Source of the DNA: Boseongicola sp. SB0675_bin_26
GTDB taxonomy: Bacteria; Pseudomonadota; Alphaproteobacteria; Rhodobacterales; Rhodobacteraceae
Direction: 5' to 3'
NCBI GenBank assembly: GCA_009843725.1
Contig: VYCX01000273.1
Coordinates: 1 to 9,704 of the forward strand
Length of the DNA stretch: 9,704 nucleotides
The first letter of the stretch is position 1. Each line of letters opens with the position of its first letter. Shown here one piece after another: positions 1 through 8,982 of this stretch. The position numbers were made by a program, and so were the translations under genes. The notes below the pieces were generated by a model, which was not told where the DNA came from, made no database searches, and was given only the letters and a program-made list of their open reading frames with translations.

Positions 1-1410
1 GTCCTCACTGCCTTCGCCGTAGGCCTGCTTTCGATGTGGATCTGGATGCAATCCGTCAACGCGTGGCGCGCGCATCAAGACTGGGCGTTTTCGGCGGGCG
101 TCGTCTTGCATGGAGACCTGTTACGCGGATCGGACAAGGGGGGCGCTATCTCAATCCGGCCACTTTCGCCCGGTGACCAGAGACTGGCGCTTGCGGGCGA
201 ATTTGGCCAGTTGTCGGACGCACCCAAACCCACTTTCGTGACGAACGTGCCGATCACGGCAGCCAGCGAGAATCCGCTGGACAGAAAAAGGCTCGACTTT
301 GTGGTCCTTTCGGCCGATCTTGTGTATCCGCTAGCCAATCTGCCGCCCCAGACCGGGAACACGGCGCAATCAGCGACTGGTGACCTGGCGCGCCTGCTTG
401 CCTCCTACTGCAGTGACCCCCTAGTTCTTGCCCAGATTGATGACGCTCATTGGGTGCAGATCGACGGTTTGTCCGTTTGGGGATGCGGTGCCGCGCCATC
501 GGACAGAAGAGTCCTGGCGGCACTCGTTGCACTGATAGCGTTGGCGATCCTGATCACCTCCGCGCTCAACACTTCATCGGTGTTCACGAATTTCGCTGAA
601 CGCCTGCGAGTCCACAGGGCGTTGGGCGGTCCAGCAAGCTACGAGGTCGAAGGCCCCAGCGAACTGCAGAAGATTGTCGGCGCATTGAACACCTACCTTG
701 AGGCCGAACGCAGCCAGTTGCAGGAAAGAGCGGCCGTGTTGTCAGGGGTGAGTCACGACCTCGGGGCACCAGCCACGAGACTGCGCCTCAGGGCGGCCTT
801 GATCGAGGACAACGACCTTCGCGAAAGGCTTGAGGCGGAAATCGACAAGATGACCGGCATTATCGAAAGTGTCTTGACCTATACCCATGCCGAAATGAAC
901 GCCGAGCCGCCACGCAAACTGTCGCTCAACTCGCTGATCGAGGCGATCGTGGCCGATTACCAGGACATGGAACGCCCTGTGACGTTTCGCCAAAGCGAGG
1001 ATGTTGTCGTGCGCGGTGCGAGTTCCGTTTTCATGTCTCGCCAAGGCAAGGGACTCGTCAGCGGTGATCGTCAGACCATCATCACGGGGCGACCGGTGGC
1101 ATTGCAGCGGGCCATCACCAACCTGGTTGACAATGCGCTCAAGTACGGGCGACGGGCTACCCTAAGGCTCGATGCGGACGCCGACATTGCTACCATCACG
1201 GTCGATGACGAAGGGGCCGGAACTTCGGCAGAGGAATTGGAGACATTGATGGCCCCATTTCAGAGGGGGAGCAATGTGACCGCCATCAGTGGCTTCGGAC
1301 TGGGGCTGACAATCGTCTCGGCAATCGCCAAGCTTCACGGCGGAACCCTTACTTTTGAGGACTTTCCGGGCGGGCTTCGCGCCTGTCTGAGAATTGCCCG
1401 GCAGGCTTGA
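1..1410 (+). CDS. Sensor histidine kinase, EnvZ-like (5'-partial)
   Basis: Inner-membrane two-component sensor kinase that should autophosphorylate on His and pass phosphate to a response regulator not in this window. The frame is open from base 1, so the start is missing; residues are counted from base 1. A hydrophobic run at residues 1-16 is the end of the first membrane segment. Residues ~17-168 form a periplasmic sensor with only two Cys (137 and 162). The second membrane segment is ~171-189 and a HAMP-like linker runs to ~240. The H-box SHDLGAPATRLRLR has phospho-acceptor His252. The ATPase domain shows the N-box NLVDNALKYG (from 374), a G1-like DDEGAG and the G2 box GFGLGL (~431), ending normally. 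Odd: the H-box reads HDLGAP where relatives have HDLRTP, so the Thr of the HD/ExxT motif is Ala. The sensed signal is unknown. It converges on the next gene and is probably the last gene of its operon. Confidence 0.9.
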   Translation, partial: VLTAFAVGLLSMWIWMQSVNAWRAHQDWAFSAGVVLHGDLLRGSDKGGAISIRPLSPGDQRLALAGEFGQLSDAPKPTFVTNVPITAASENPLDRKRLDFVVLSADLVYPLANLPPQTGNTAQSATGDLARLLASYCSDPLVLAQIDDAHWVQIDGLSVWGCGAAPSDRRVLAALVALIALAILITSALNTSSVFTNFAERLRVHRALGGPASYEVEGPSELQKIVGALNTYLEAERSQLQERAAVLSGVSHDLGAPATRLRLRAALIEDNDLRERLEAEIDKMTGIIESVLTYTHAEMNAEPPRKLSLNSLIEAIVADYQDMERPVTFRQSEDVVVRGASSVFMSRQGKGLVSGDRQTIITGRPVALQRAITNLVDNALKYGRRATLRLDADADIATITVDDEGAGTSAEELETLMAPFQRGSNVTAISGFGLGLTIVSAIAKLHGGTLTFEDFPGGLRACLRIARQA

Positions 1411-1426
1411 ACTGGCAGGCAGTACA

Positions 1427-1498
1427 CGATGCAAGGCAGTTGCGTTGCATCGCTCACGGACCGCAGCGCAATGTCGACTGTACCGTGAGGCGCAATGT
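1427..1498. terminator. Possible bidirectional terminator: two abutting inverted repeats
   Basis: Between two convergent stops. Stem A is cgatgcaa (1427-1434) with ttgcatcg (1445-1452), 8 perfect pairs and a 10-base loop, starting 17 bases after the kinase stop. Stem B starts at the next base: ctcacgg (1453-1459) with ccgtgag (1483-1489), 7 pairs and a 23-base loop. A 9-base direct repeat gcgcaatgt lies at 1466-1474 and 1490-1498. No T-run follows on either strand, so this is not a textbook intrinsic terminator. The position between converging genes is what suggests a termination or RNA-end-protection role. Confidence 0.35.
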
Positions 1499-1522
1499 GG
1501 CGGCGGCAATCGTCGCAAGCCG

Positions 1523-2092
1523 TCAGGTTCGGCGCATTTCGATTCTGGCCCCAAACGCCGAGAGGTGATCGTCGACCACGCCGCGCTCGCGTGCGTTCAA
1601 CGGGCGATGGCGCCGATAGATCGGGGCATGGCGATCATTCAGGACCGGCGCATCCCAGCCATCGGTCGTCGCGAAGAATCGCGCCACGCCCGTCTCGCCG
1701 AATTCAGCCAGATAGCCTTGCACCACCACGTCAAGGTACGAGAGCGCAATCGGCGTCATGGATTGGGCGGGACGGTGCATCCAGTCCGGCGCATGATAGA
1801 TGTGGACTTCAGGCTTTCGCGGCAGCGTGTGTTCGACGTTGTCAGCCTTGGCTTTCTGGTAGTTTCGTTCGCGCAGGTCGAGCGCCGCCCACTCCGCATC
1901 CGGCACGGCGGCGATCAGGCCATCGAGTTGGGAATGGCGATCCTCGACAACCGTCAGCAAGGCGGCGGCCCGTCCCTGCAGATGCCGCCACGCACGCCGC
2001 CAGCCCGCAATCCGCGCTTTCCTCACGTCACGGTAGCCATGGGTATGCCGGTTCACGAGCGAGCCGTATCCGAACACGTATGCAGACGTCAT
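1523..2092 (-). CDS. Gamma-glutamylcyclotransferase-like protein
   Basis: Small cytoplasmic protein (189 aa) of the gamma-glutamylcyclotransferase/AIG2-like fold. Members release 5-oxoproline from gamma-glutamyl compounds, such as glutathione for ChaC or gamma-glutamyl amines. The N-terminal VFGYGSL (YGSL at residues 9-12) is the diagnostic substrate-binding loop. LDLRERNYQK (71-80) places a Glu at 75 in an R-E-x-x-Y setting, matching the general acid/base Glu of the family. The rest, including QGYLAEFG (125-132), is less conserved, so the substrate cannot be named; ChaC-type glutathione degradation is one option. The start at 2092 puts the YGSL loop at the usual distance from the N-terminus, but the ribosome-binding site is weak. 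The gene is divergent from the gcv operon and converges on the kinase gene. The family call is fairly safe and the reaction is not. Confidence 0.8.
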   Translation of the reverse strand: MTSAYVFGYGSLVNRHTHGYRDVRKARIAGWRRAWRHLQGRAAALLTVVEDRHSQLDGLIAAVPDAEWAALDLRERNYQKAKADNVEHTLPRKPEVHIYHAPDWMHRPAQSMTPIALSYLDVVVQGYLAEFGETGVARFFATTDGWDAPVLNDRHAPIYRRHRPLNARERGVVDDHLSAFGARIEMRRT

Positions 2093-2121
2093 GCATGCAA
2101 CCTAGTTCGGGAATCGGGGGC

Positions 2122-2150
2122 TTGCCAGTGCCGTGCAGAGCAGCCTATAG
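2122..2150 (+). promoter_or_regulatory. Candidate promoter of the gcv operon
   Basis: TTGCCA (2122-2127) matches 5 of 6 bases of the -35 consensus. It is followed after 17 bases by CTATAG (2145-2150) as the -10, or after 18 bases by TATAGG. Transcription would begin near 2157, a few bases before helix P1 of the glycine riboswitch at 2164, which is where the leader RNA should start. The call rests on motif and position only. Confidence 0.5.
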
Positions 2151-2163
2151 GTTGATTCAAGGA

Positions 2164-2317
2164 GACGCGACGGGAGAATCCGGGTGTGACCCGGTGCCGA
2201 AGGAGCAACCGCCCCGGTAAACTCTCAGGCCAATGGACCGTCGTGTCGAAAAGCTTCTGGAGAGACCCCGGGCACGGGGCGCCGAAGGGATAGCGATCTC
2301 AGGCAAAAGGACAGAGG
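2164..2317 (+). ncRNA. Tandem (two-aptamer) glycine riboswitch
   Basis: Cis-acting leader RNA that binds glycine and controls gcvT-gcvH-gcvP; such elements usually raise gcv expression when glycine is plentiful. Aptamer 1 is closed by P1 2164-2173 with 2238-2247 (10 pairs, one G-U). It has a ccgggtgtgacccgg hairpin at 2180-2194, the core gccgaaggagcaa and then ctctcagg...ggac. A 6-base linker (2248-2253) leads to aptamer 2, closed by 2254-2259 with 2312-2317. Aptamer 2 has the hairpin ccccg/cgggg (2266-2270 with 2275-2279) and the cores gccgaaggg and ctcaggcaaaaggac. These core strings in both halves are characteristic of the glycine riboswitch family. Aptamer 1 has ggccaatggac where the usual string is ggcaaaaggac, a minor variation. 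Confidence 0.95.
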
Positions 2318-2390
2318 GGGCACGCAACGGGCAATGCAATTGCCCGGCAGGTGCTCGCCGGTTTGCGCGGGCCAACTGAGGGGAACCGCG
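2318..2390 (+). promoter_or_regulatory. Riboswitch expression platform and gcvT ribosome-binding site
   Basis: Leader between aptamer 2 and gcvT. Hairpin 1 is cgggcaat (2328-2335) with attgcccg (2339-2346), 8 pairs around a 3-base loop. Hairpin 2 is ccggc (2344-2348) with gccgg (2357-2361), followed by only TTT. The two share bases 2344-2346, so they exclude each other. Bases 2342-2346 (gcccg) could also pair with 2368-2372 (cgggc), just before the ribosome-binding site gagggga (2378-2384), which sits 6 bases from the ATG. Lack of a longer T-run makes translational control at least as likely as termination. The switching mechanism is inference. Confidence 0.45.
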
Positions 2391-3509
2391 ATGCCGAACC
2401 TTGACCGGACACCGCTGCACGACCTTCACTGCGAACTCGACGCCAGGATGGTGCCGTTCGCGGGCTACGAGATGCCTGTGCAATACTATGACGGCGTGCT
2501 CTGGGAGCACCTGCATACACGGGCATCGGCGGGGCTGTTTGACGTCAGCCATATGGGCCAGGTCCGGGTTTCCGCGGACTCGCTCGAAGAGGCCCAGCTG
2601 GCCCTTGAGGCGCTTGTGCCGGTTTCCGTCCTCGGAATTCCAGAGGGGCGGCAACGGTACGGGCTTTTTACCAGCGAGACGGGCGGTATCCTCGATGACC
2701 TGATGATCGCCAACCGAGGCGACGATCTGTTGCTGGTGGTCAACGCGGCAACGAAAGAAAGGGACGTCGCGCACCTCTCGGCCAATCTTGCCGGTTGTGC
2801 CGTGACCCCGATCATTGATCGTGCGCTTCTTGCCCTTCAGGGACCGGCCTCCGAGGCGGCGCTGGCCGGGCTCGTGCCGGGCGTGGCGGAAATGCGCTTC
2901 ATGGACACAAGCGTTCTGGACTGGAACGGAGTCGAACTATGGGTGTCCCGGTCGGGCTATACCGGTGAGGACGGCTACGAGGTTTCGATATCGTCCTCCA
3001 AGGCTCGGGCCCTGGCGGAGGCGCTGCTTGCAAGCGAGGCAGTCATCCCGATCGGGCTTGGAGCCAGGGATTCGCTGCGCCTGGAAGCGGGGCTTTGCCT
3101 GTATGGCTCCGACATCGACACGACGACGACGCCGGTCGAAGCCGCCCTTGCATGGGCGATACAGAAGGCCAGGCGCCGTGGCGGAGAGCGGGAAGGCGGC
3201 TTTCCGGGTGCAGCGCGCATTCTGGAGGAGCTGGAGGCGGGGGCCCCGCGACGCCGGGTAGGCTTCCTGCCGGACGGGCGCGCGCCGGTCCGCGCCGGGG
3301 CGCGGATCTTCCGCGAGGGCTCGGACGCCCCCGTCGGAGATGTCACTTCAGGAGGTTTCGGCCCTTCGCTCGGACGGCCTGTCTCCATGGGCTATGTCGA
3401 AACAGAATTTTCCGGGACCGGTACCGTGCTGGAAGCCGAGGTCAGGGGCAAGAGGATGCCCGTGACCGTGGCTGACATGCCGTTCCGCCCCTCAACCTTC
3501 AAGCGATGA
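2391..3509 (+). CDS. gcvT: Aminomethyltransferase, glycine cleavage T protein
   Basis: T protein (372 aa) of the glycine cleavage system. It takes the aminomethyl group from the lipoyl arm of GcvH, transfers the methylene to tetrahydrofolate giving 5,10-methylene-THF, and releases ammonia. Family signatures in order are [21 protein letters not shown] near the N-terminus, [10 protein letters not shown] (48-57), GGILDDL (98-104, whose Asp pair should include the catalytic Asp), [11 protein letters not shown] (187-197), [16 protein letters not shown] (224-239), the C-terminal barrel [13 protein letters not shown] (315-327) and GYV. Length is normal. The ATG at 2391 is chosen over an in-frame ATG at 2334 because it has a strong ribosome-binding site and begins where homologs begin; the earlier one falls in the leader hairpin. 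It is the first gene of gcvTHP, under the glycine riboswitch. Its stop overlaps an ATG (ATGA, 3506-3509), suggesting close coupling to gcvH. Confidence 0.97.
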   Translation: MPNLDRTPLHDLHCELDARMVPFAGYEMPVQYYDGVLWEHLHTRASAGLFDVSHMGQVRVSADSLEEAQLALEALVPVSVLGIPEGRQRYGLFTSETGGILDDLMIANRGDDLLLVVNAATKERDVAHLSANLAGCAVTPIIDRALLALQGPASEAALAGLVPGVAEMRFMDTSVLDWNGVELWVSRSGYTGEDGYEVSISSSKARALAEALLASEAVIPIGLGARDSLRLEAGLCLYGSDIDTTTTPVEAALAWAIQKARRRGGEREGGFPGAARILEELEAGAPRRRVGFLPDGRAPVRAGARIFREGSDAPVGDVTSGGFGPSLGRPVSMGYVETEFSGTGTVLEAEVRGKRMPVTVADMPFRPSTFKR

Positions 3510-3520
3510 GGAAAGACGAC

Positions 3521-3880
3521 ATGAAATACACCGAGGAACATGAATGGCTCCGCGTTGACGGTGACCTGGTCGTGGTCGGTATAACCGAACATGCGGCCGA
3601 ACAGCTTGGCGACGTGGTGTTTGTCGAACTCCCCGAAGCCGGAACGCAGGTGTCGTCGGGCGATGACATCGTCGTCATCGAAAGTGTCAAGGCGGCATCC
3701 GACATCGCGGCACCGGTCGACGGCGAGGTCGTCGAGGTGAACGATGCGCTGGCCGACACCCCCGGTCTTGTCAACGCGGACCCTCTTGGTGCCGCCTGGT
3801 TCGTGAAGATGAAGGTGGACGACCCGAATCAGCTCGACGGATTCATGAGCGAGGACGAGTACAAGGACATGATCGCCTAG
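3521..3880 (+). CDS. gcvH: Glycine cleavage system H protein (lipoyl carrier)
   Basis: H protein (119 aa), the small mobile carrier whose lipoylated Lys shuttles the aminomethyl group between the P, T and L proteins. It starts [10 protein letters not shown], the normal N-terminus of the family. It contains [20 protein letters not shown] and the lipoyl-attachment segment ESVKAASDI with Lys57, then the [11 protein letters not shown] turn. Length is normal. An in-frame ATG at 3506 overlaps the gcvT stop. I prefer 3521 because tgaggaaag just upstream (gagga at 3508-3512) is a good ribosome-binding site 8 bases away and the shorter product matches relatives. It needs the lipoylation enzymes, which are not in this window. 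It is cotranscribed with gcvT (11 bases between stop and start) and gcvP. Confidence 0.97.
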   Translation: MKYTEEHEWLRVDGDLVVVGITEHAAEQLGDVVFVELPEAGTQVSSGDDIVVIESVKAASDIAAPVDGEVVEVNDALADTPGLVNADPLGAAWFVKMKVDDPNQLDGFMSEDEYKDMIA

Positions 3881-3944
3881 GGCTGCGGCCCGGCAGGACT
3901 CGCAAGCGACGCGCCGGACGCGCCTTGCCCGTACGGAGGTCAGG

Positions 3945-6824
<2,880 letters not shown>

Positions 6825-6909
6825 CGTCGATGCCAGGCCGGCGGGCGGATCGCGTTTTCACGTCACCTGCCGACGAATTGCGGACTTGTCCTTGCCGACG
6901 GGTTCTGGC

Positions 6910-7164
6910 TCAGCCTGCCCATCTTTCGAGTTTCGGAATCCTGCGCGTGAGCAACCAGGCCATGATTCTCGGCATGCCGTTGGCCGTCATCGCGTCGACG
7001 CAATTTGCCTGGAACTCCTTGACCGTGACGTTCGGATGACGAAAGGTGCCGTCTGCGTAGCATATCGAGCAATACTTGGCACTGCGGCTGCCGTCGGTTT
7101 CGCTGCCACCGCCTTCGGGATCCTTGGAAAACGGCATGTCGCAGCTCTGGCATTTCTGTCCCAT
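6910..7164 (-). CDS. Small zinc-ribbon protein
   Basis: 84-aa protein resembling the short 'putative zinc ribbon' family (Pfam zinc-ribbon_2-like). It starts MGQKCQSCDMPF, followed by ETDGSRSAKYCSICYADGTF and a helical tail VTVKEFQANCVDAM. Two CxxC pairs, Cys5/Cys8 and the pair in YCSICY (~residues 32-35), would hold one zinc ion. The conserved DGSxSxxYCxxCY and the phrase 'HPNVTVKEF' fit the family well. The molecular role is unknown; members may be transcription-related or stress proteins, which I cannot tell. The ATG at 7164 is preceded by a good ribosome-binding site (gggagagagcc), and the longer in-frame extension to 7245 lacks family similarity. It converges on gcvP, 85 bases apart. Confidence 0.85.
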   Translation of the reverse strand: MGQKCQSCDMPFSKDPEGGGSETDGSRSAKYCSICYADGTFRHPNVTVKEFQANCVDAMTANGMPRIMAWLLTRRIPKLERWAG

Positions 7165-7201
7165 GGCTCTCTCCCGAGAATGATCCTGTCTTGAAGCCCG
7201 A

Positions 7202-7231
7202 TTTGTTGACGGTGACTGGCAACTTGTCAAC
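7202..7231 (-). promoter_or_regulatory. Candidate promoter with overlapping inverted repeat, zinc-ribbon gene
   Basis: On the minus strand a perfect -35 TTGACA lies at 7230-7225, with a weak -10 AACAAA (7207-7202) after 17 bases, about 40 bases before the zinc-ribbon start. Overlapping both elements is a perfect 6-base inverted repeat, gttgac (7205-7210) and gtcaac (7226-7231). Its half-site centres are 21 bases apart, two helical turns, so a dimeric repressor could bind there. Six-base repeats can occur by chance, so this is tentative. Confidence 0.35.
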
Positions 7232-7321
7232 GCGCTTGCCTGCACGGACCGGCACTTGCTCAGGCCCCGGCGGAATGGCCTTCCGTGCCGGAATCGCGCC
7301 CCGGATCAGTGGCGCAGCACC

Positions 7322-7350
7322 TTGACAAGACATCCCGCGTCCGCCACATG
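7322..7350 (+). promoter_or_regulatory. Candidate promoter of the tRNA-Ala gene
   Basis: A perfect -35 hexamer TTGACA (7322-7327) followed after 17 bases by CACATG (7345-7350), a poor -10 (2 of 6). Transcription would begin about 4-8 bases before the mature tRNA 5' end at 7361. The -35 and position are convincing; the -10 is weak. Confidence 0.5.
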
Positions 7351-7360
7351 CGCTCTCGGC

Positions 7361-7436
<76 letters not shown>

Positions 7437-7523
7437 GCCGTCCCACCATGCAGCGGGCGAGATTCCCTCGTGGCAAGCACGCACGGTCCCGGAAGAGGCC
7501 GACCCGTCCTCGCTGGACCTTGG

Positions 7524-8669
7524 TCAAAGCAGCCGTTCGTAGAGCGCCCTGGTATTGGATTCCGTCATCTCAACGGGATTGCCGCCCGTTGACGGATCAC
7601 GAAGGGCGTCGGTCACGAGCCGGTCGATATCAGGATTTCTTACGCCCAGATCGGTTAGGGTCCTGGGTATGCCGAGGCGTTCGTTCAGCGAGTCGACGAA
7701 GGTCCGGAACCCGTCGAATCCGCCGTCGATTCCCAGGTAGGCGGCGGCCCGATCAAAGCGGGTCCGAATGGCCCCGGCGTTGAATTCCAGGACCGCCGGA
7801 AGGCAGACGGCGTTTGTCGTGCCGTGATGCGTGCCATGATGCGCGCCGATCGGATGCGAGAGCGCGTGAACCGCTCCCAATCCCTTCTGGAAGGCGCTCG
7901 CTCCCATTGCGGCGGCGCTCATCATCTGCGCGCGGGCCTCGATGTCGGAGCCGTCGTCATGCGCCCGCGGCAGGTACTCTTTCACCAGCCGCATGCCTTC
8001 GAGCGCGATGCCTTGACAGAGCGGGTGGTAGTGAGGACTTGAAAACGCTTCGACGCAATGGGCAAAGGCGTCAAGACCGGTGCCGGCCGTGACGGCCTTC
8101 GGCAGTCCGACCGTGAGTTCCGGATCGCATATGACCGCGGACGGCAGCATCTTCGGATGAAAGATGATCTTCTTCTCATGCGTGGCCGAGTTGGTGATGA
8201 CGCCGGCGCGCCCGACTTCCGACCCGGTGCCCGCGGTCGTGGGCACCGCGACGATGGGGTGGATGCCCGCCGGGTCGGCCCGGGTCCACCAGTCGCCTAC
8301 GTCCTCGAAGTCCCAGACCGGGCGTGACTGACCGGCCATGAAGGCGAGCGTCTTGCCCAGGTCAAGGCCGGACCCGCCGCCGAACGCCACGACGCCGTCG
8401 AATCCGCCGTCCCGGAAGAGCCGCAAACCCTCCTCGAGGTTGCGTTCGCTCGGATTCGGATCGACGGCAGCAAAGAGCGCGCGCCCCAGCCCCGCATCTT
8501 GCAGGAGATCAAGCGTTCGCCGGGTGATCTCCATTTCCTCGAGACCTCGGTCAGTGACCAGAAGCGGCCTGTTGATGCGGGCGGCGTTGCAGGCATCGCC
8601 GATTTCGGAGATTCGGCCCGCACCAAAGCGGACGGGTGCCGGAAAGGACCAGTTGCCGGTGAGTTCCAT
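7524..8669 (-). CDS. Iron-containing (group III) alcohol dehydrogenase
   Basis: NAD(P)-dependent oxidoreductase (381 aa) of the Fe-ADH family, interconverting alcohols and aldehydes in the cytoplasm. It has a Rossmann-like N-terminal half with GGGSGLDLGK (97-106, dinucleotide binding) and PTTAGTGSEVG (143-153). The all-helical C-terminal half carries the metal ligands at the family spacing: Asp200 and His204 in DAFAH, and His268 and His282 in HALSHPIGAHHGTHHG. All four are present, so it should be active with Fe2+ or another divalent ion. Length is normal. The ATG at 8669 is preceded by ggagg six bases away. The possible start at 8747 would add 26 unrelated residues and swallow the palindrome at 8706-8732. 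The substrate is unknown. The upstream same-strand aldolase suggests an aldehyde or hydroxyacid from a keto-acid pathway (inference). Confidence 0.93.
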   Translation of the reverse strand: MELTGNWSFPAPVRFGAGRISEIGDACNAARINRPLLVTDRGLEEMEITRRTLDLLQDAGLGRALFAAVDPNPSERNLEEGLRLFRDGGFDGVVAFGGGSGLDLGKTLAFMAGQSRPVWDFEDVGDWWTRADPAGIHPIVAVPTTAGTGSEVGRAGVITNSATHEKKIIFHPKMLPSAVICDPELTVGLPKAVTAGTGLDAFAHCVEAFSSPHYHPLCQGIALEGMRLVKEYLPRAHDDGSDIEARAQMMSAAAMGASAFQKGLGAVHALSHPIGAHHGTHHGTTNAVCLPAVLEFNAGAIRTRFDRAAAYLGIDGGFDGFRTFVDSLNERLGIPRTLTDLGVRNPDIDRLVTDALRDPSTGGNPVEMTESNTRALYERLL

Positions 8670-8982
8670 CAGATGCCTCCCCTCAGGTGGCAGAACTTTG
8701 ATCGGGTCAATGCGCAAAGTGCAAGCATTGACATGCGTGCGCCACATCCGGTGCCATGCCGGAGCGTCCGGCAGAGGGCAGGATCAGGATCGCGGTTCAT
8801 GAATTTGGCGCTCGCCCTGGCGCGCTTGCCAATGCACTTGGTCGATTGACACCGGATCCATTCTCAGGCCGCAAGCTGCCTTCTCCTGCAACCGGCCGAG
8901 GCGCCGTCTCGAACATGGCGATCCGGCCTCGGCAAGGCGGGACCCGGAACCAGTGCGGACGGAAAGATCGCATTCCGCAAAT
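8670..8982. other. 313-base spacer without a gene
   Basis: The stretch between the aldolase stop and the ADH start holds no convincing coding sequence on either strand. It contains the ADH ribosome-binding site and the palindrome at 8706-8732. It also has an 8-base inverted repeat gccgaggc (8895-8902) with gcctcggc (8926-8933) and a 23-base loop, 50-90 bases past the aldolase stop. That repeat could end the aldolase transcript, but it has no T-run. The spacer is too long for tight cotranscription, so the two genes may be separately expressed. Confidence 0.5.
8706..8732 (-). promoter_or_regulatory. Palindromic operator candidate upstream of the Fe-ADH gene
   Basis: Perfect 8-base inverted repeat gtcaatgc (8706-8713) and gcattgac (8725-8732) with an 11-base spacer. 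The half-site centres are 19 bases apart, about two turns of DNA, and the repeat sits 37 bases before the ADH start codon. On the minus strand a weak promoter candidate, ttgcac (8724-8719) then tcaaag (8701-8696) after 17 bases, overlaps it, so a bound regulator could block transcription. The regulator is not encoded in the window. Confidence 0.5.

Noticed and set aside
1394..2220. Plus-strand open frames of 241 and 253 codons opposite the cyclotransferase-like gene
   Set aside because: They are Arg/Pro-rich shadows with no recognisable motifs; the minus-strand frame has the YGSL motif and catalytic Glu.
2334..2390. Earlier in-frame ATG for gcvT at 2334
   Set aside because: It lies in the loop of a leader hairpin, has no ribosome-binding site, and adds 19 residues absent from the family.
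6825..6909. Terminator between gcvP and the zinc-ribbon gene
   Set aside because: Only a 5-base tgacg/cgtca repeat is present without a T-run, too weak to call.
7267..7291. Bulged hairpin ccggcggaa...ttccgtgccgg between the zinc-ribbon and tRNA genes
   Set aside because: Short stem with a 2-base bulge, no T-run, and upstream of both genes rather than downstream; no function can be supported.
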